From Domibacillus indicus (GTDB lineage: Bacteria > Bacillota > Bacilli > Bacillales > Domibacillaceae): a stretch of DNA of 64,000 bases. The notes under the pieces are model-generated. The model was not told the DNA's origin, ran no database searches, and saw nothing but the letters and a program-made list of their open reading frames with translations. Of this stretch, positions 63,032 to 64,000 are shown piece after piece. The stretch is taken from contig NZ_LAJB01000002.1 in assembly GCF_000970685.1 (NCBI RefSeq), forward strand, positions 465,854 through 529,853. Direction: 5' to 3'. The stretch's first letter is position 1, and each line of letters opens with the position of its first letter. The translations under genes and the position numbers were made by a program.

Positions 63032-64000
63032 TCACCTCATCATATAAGAAGCATTTCCTGCTGACACAACAGCCGCCATAAATAAAAAATACATAAAAGA
63101 AACAAGCGCAAGAGCAGCCAGCATAAATGACATCGTTTTCCCGATAATTTCAAGAAGAGAGGCAGCAGCCGAGTCACCGAGCGGCTGCAGAACGGCGGCT
63201 GCCGCTTTATACAAGACAACGAGTACCATTAATTTTACAACGGGAAACAAAGCAGTCAGCATCAGCAGGCCGATCCCTGCCGCACCAGCCGTATTATGGA
63301 TCATTAAAGCGGCACCGGATGCTGTATCTGCTGCATCTGCCATCATTCGTCCGACCACCGGTACGAATGTTCCACTGATAAACTTGGCTGTTTTCACTGT
63401 CAGGCCATCTGCTGCTGCTGCAGTAATTCCTCTCATTGTTAAAATAGCCAGGAAAACGGCCATAAAAGCGCTAAGAAGCGAGACGCTGACCGTCCGCAGC
63501 AGTCCTGCGATCCGATCAGCATTATAATGATCAGACAGAAGGCTGATCAAGCTGAAAACAACTGAAAAGATAAGACAGGGCAGAATAATTTGATCAATTA
63601 AAACACCAGAAGCATTCATCATGAAAAGAAGCATAGGCGGAAACAAGGCAGCAGACGCCACTGCACCGCTTATAGTTAACAATGCAATCAATACAGGCAT
63701 AAACGCCATCATAAAAACGGTCATTTGTTCCACAGATGCCGATACTGTTTCAACCGCCAGCCGAAATGTACTGGCAGCTAATATAAAAATTGGGATTAAT
63801 ACAGCAGCTTCTGCTGTCCTGGTTACCGTTTGTGTTTCCAGGGCTTGTCCCACAGTTTTTAACACCGATGCTAAAATGGAGAGCAAAAAAATAATGGCAA
63901 GGCTCTCTGCATGTGCTGTTATTTCAAAAAACACATAAGACTTTAAAGCGGCCAGCCAGTTCTCCGGCGAAAAAAAAGCGGCCAGATCAAAATTACTTGC
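63032..64000 (-). CDS. spoIIIAE: Stage III sporulation protein AE, 5' end outside window
   Basis: The frame runs open to the right edge (323 codons seen). The product is a polytopic membrane protein with at least six hydrophobic segments, and features such as KFISGTFVPVVGRMMADAAD and ITAAAADGLTVKTAK are those of SpoIIIAE (about 400 residues). The GTG at 63934 is internal, since coding sequence (SPENWLAALKSY) continues upstream. The protein is the membrane hub of the SpoIIIA feeding-tube complex. Confidence 0.93.
   Translation of the reverse strand, partial: ASNFDLAAFFSPENWLAALKSYVFFEITAHAESLAIIFLLSILASVLKTVGQALETQTVTRTAEAAVLIPIFILAASTFRLAVETVSASVEQMTVFMMAFMPVLIALLTISGAVASAALFPPMLLFMMNASGVLIDQIILPCLIFSVVFSLISLLSDHYNADRIAGLLRTVSVSLLSAFMAVFLAILTMRGITAAAADGLTVKTAKFISGTFVPVVGRMMADAADTASGAALMIHNTAGAAGIGLLMLTALFPVVKLMVLVVLYKAAAAVLQPLGDSAAASLLEIIGKTMSFMLAALALVSFMYFLFMAAVVSAGNASYMMR

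Noticed and set aside
1-64000. CRISPR arrays, tRNA or rRNA genes, IS elements, prophage, toxin-antitoxin or defence genes
   Set aside because: None seen; the window is conserved core chromosome with ordinary housekeeping and sporulation genes.

Overview
This window is chromosomal DNA of an endospore-forming member of the Bacillaceae. It carries spo0A, the spoIIA operon with sigF, spoVA genes, spoIIM, spmA/spmB, dacB, spoIVB and part of spoIIIA. Gene order closely follows the Bacillus subtilis arrangement from resE to spoIIIA. GC content is moderate, Shine-Dalgarno sites are strong and intrinsic terminators are classic for Firmicutes. The genus cannot be fixed from the sequence alone. No tRNA, rRNA, CRISPR array, IS element or prophage was seen. 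Almost every gene lies on the minus strand.

Layout from left to right. 0-7 kb: an FMN riboswitch running off the left edge, the ResDE two-component system, the ResABC cytochrome c maturation genes and rluB. 7-13 kb: spmA/spmB, dacB, scpA/scpB (chromosome segregation), ypuF, ribT and lysA. 13-17 kb: spoVAA-AB-AF, then sigF-spoIIAB-spoIIAA behind a good SigH-type promoter. 17-21 kb: nucleoside salvage genes drm-punA-pdp. 21-29 kb: xerD, fur, spoIIM, nudF, an aldo/keto reductase, yqkD, a short-chain dehydrogenase, yqjP, proI and rnz. 29-31 kb: zwf, next to a 78-bp remnant of a 6-phosphogluconate dehydrogenase gene. 31-47 kb: a peptidase, an acyl-CoA carboxyltransferase with methylmalonyl-CoA epimerase, prli42, yqjA, brxB, methylmalonyl-CoA mutase with its MeaB chaperone, ypuA, and the branched-chain keto-acid dehydrogenase operon. 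47-64 kb: yqzF, spo0A, spoIVB, recN, argR, tlyA, isoprenoid genes dxs/ispA, xseAB, folD, nusB, yqhY, accBC and spoIIIAH-AG-AF-AE (the last cut by the right edge).

Together the 32-47 kb genes can form a route from valine and isoleucine keto acids through propionyl-CoA and methylmalonyl-CoA to succinyl-CoA. The sporulation genes cover commitment (Spo0A), forespore sigma-F control, engulfment (SpoIIM, SpoIIIA), the SigK checkpoint signal (SpoIVB) and cortex and core maturation (DacB, SpmAB, SpoVA).

I found no large new multi-gene system. The more unusual items are small: an orphan plus-strand transcription unit with a strong terminator at 36.15-36.22 kb that may be a small RNA; the gnd remnant beside zwf; an unannotated 28-residue membrane peptide gene behind lysA; an rnz gene whose best-placed start codon is ATC; a hairpin that would bury the dacB ribosome binding site in read-through RNA; a spoVA locus lacking the C-D-E core; and repeated use of terminator hairpins that contain the stop codon of the gene they end.
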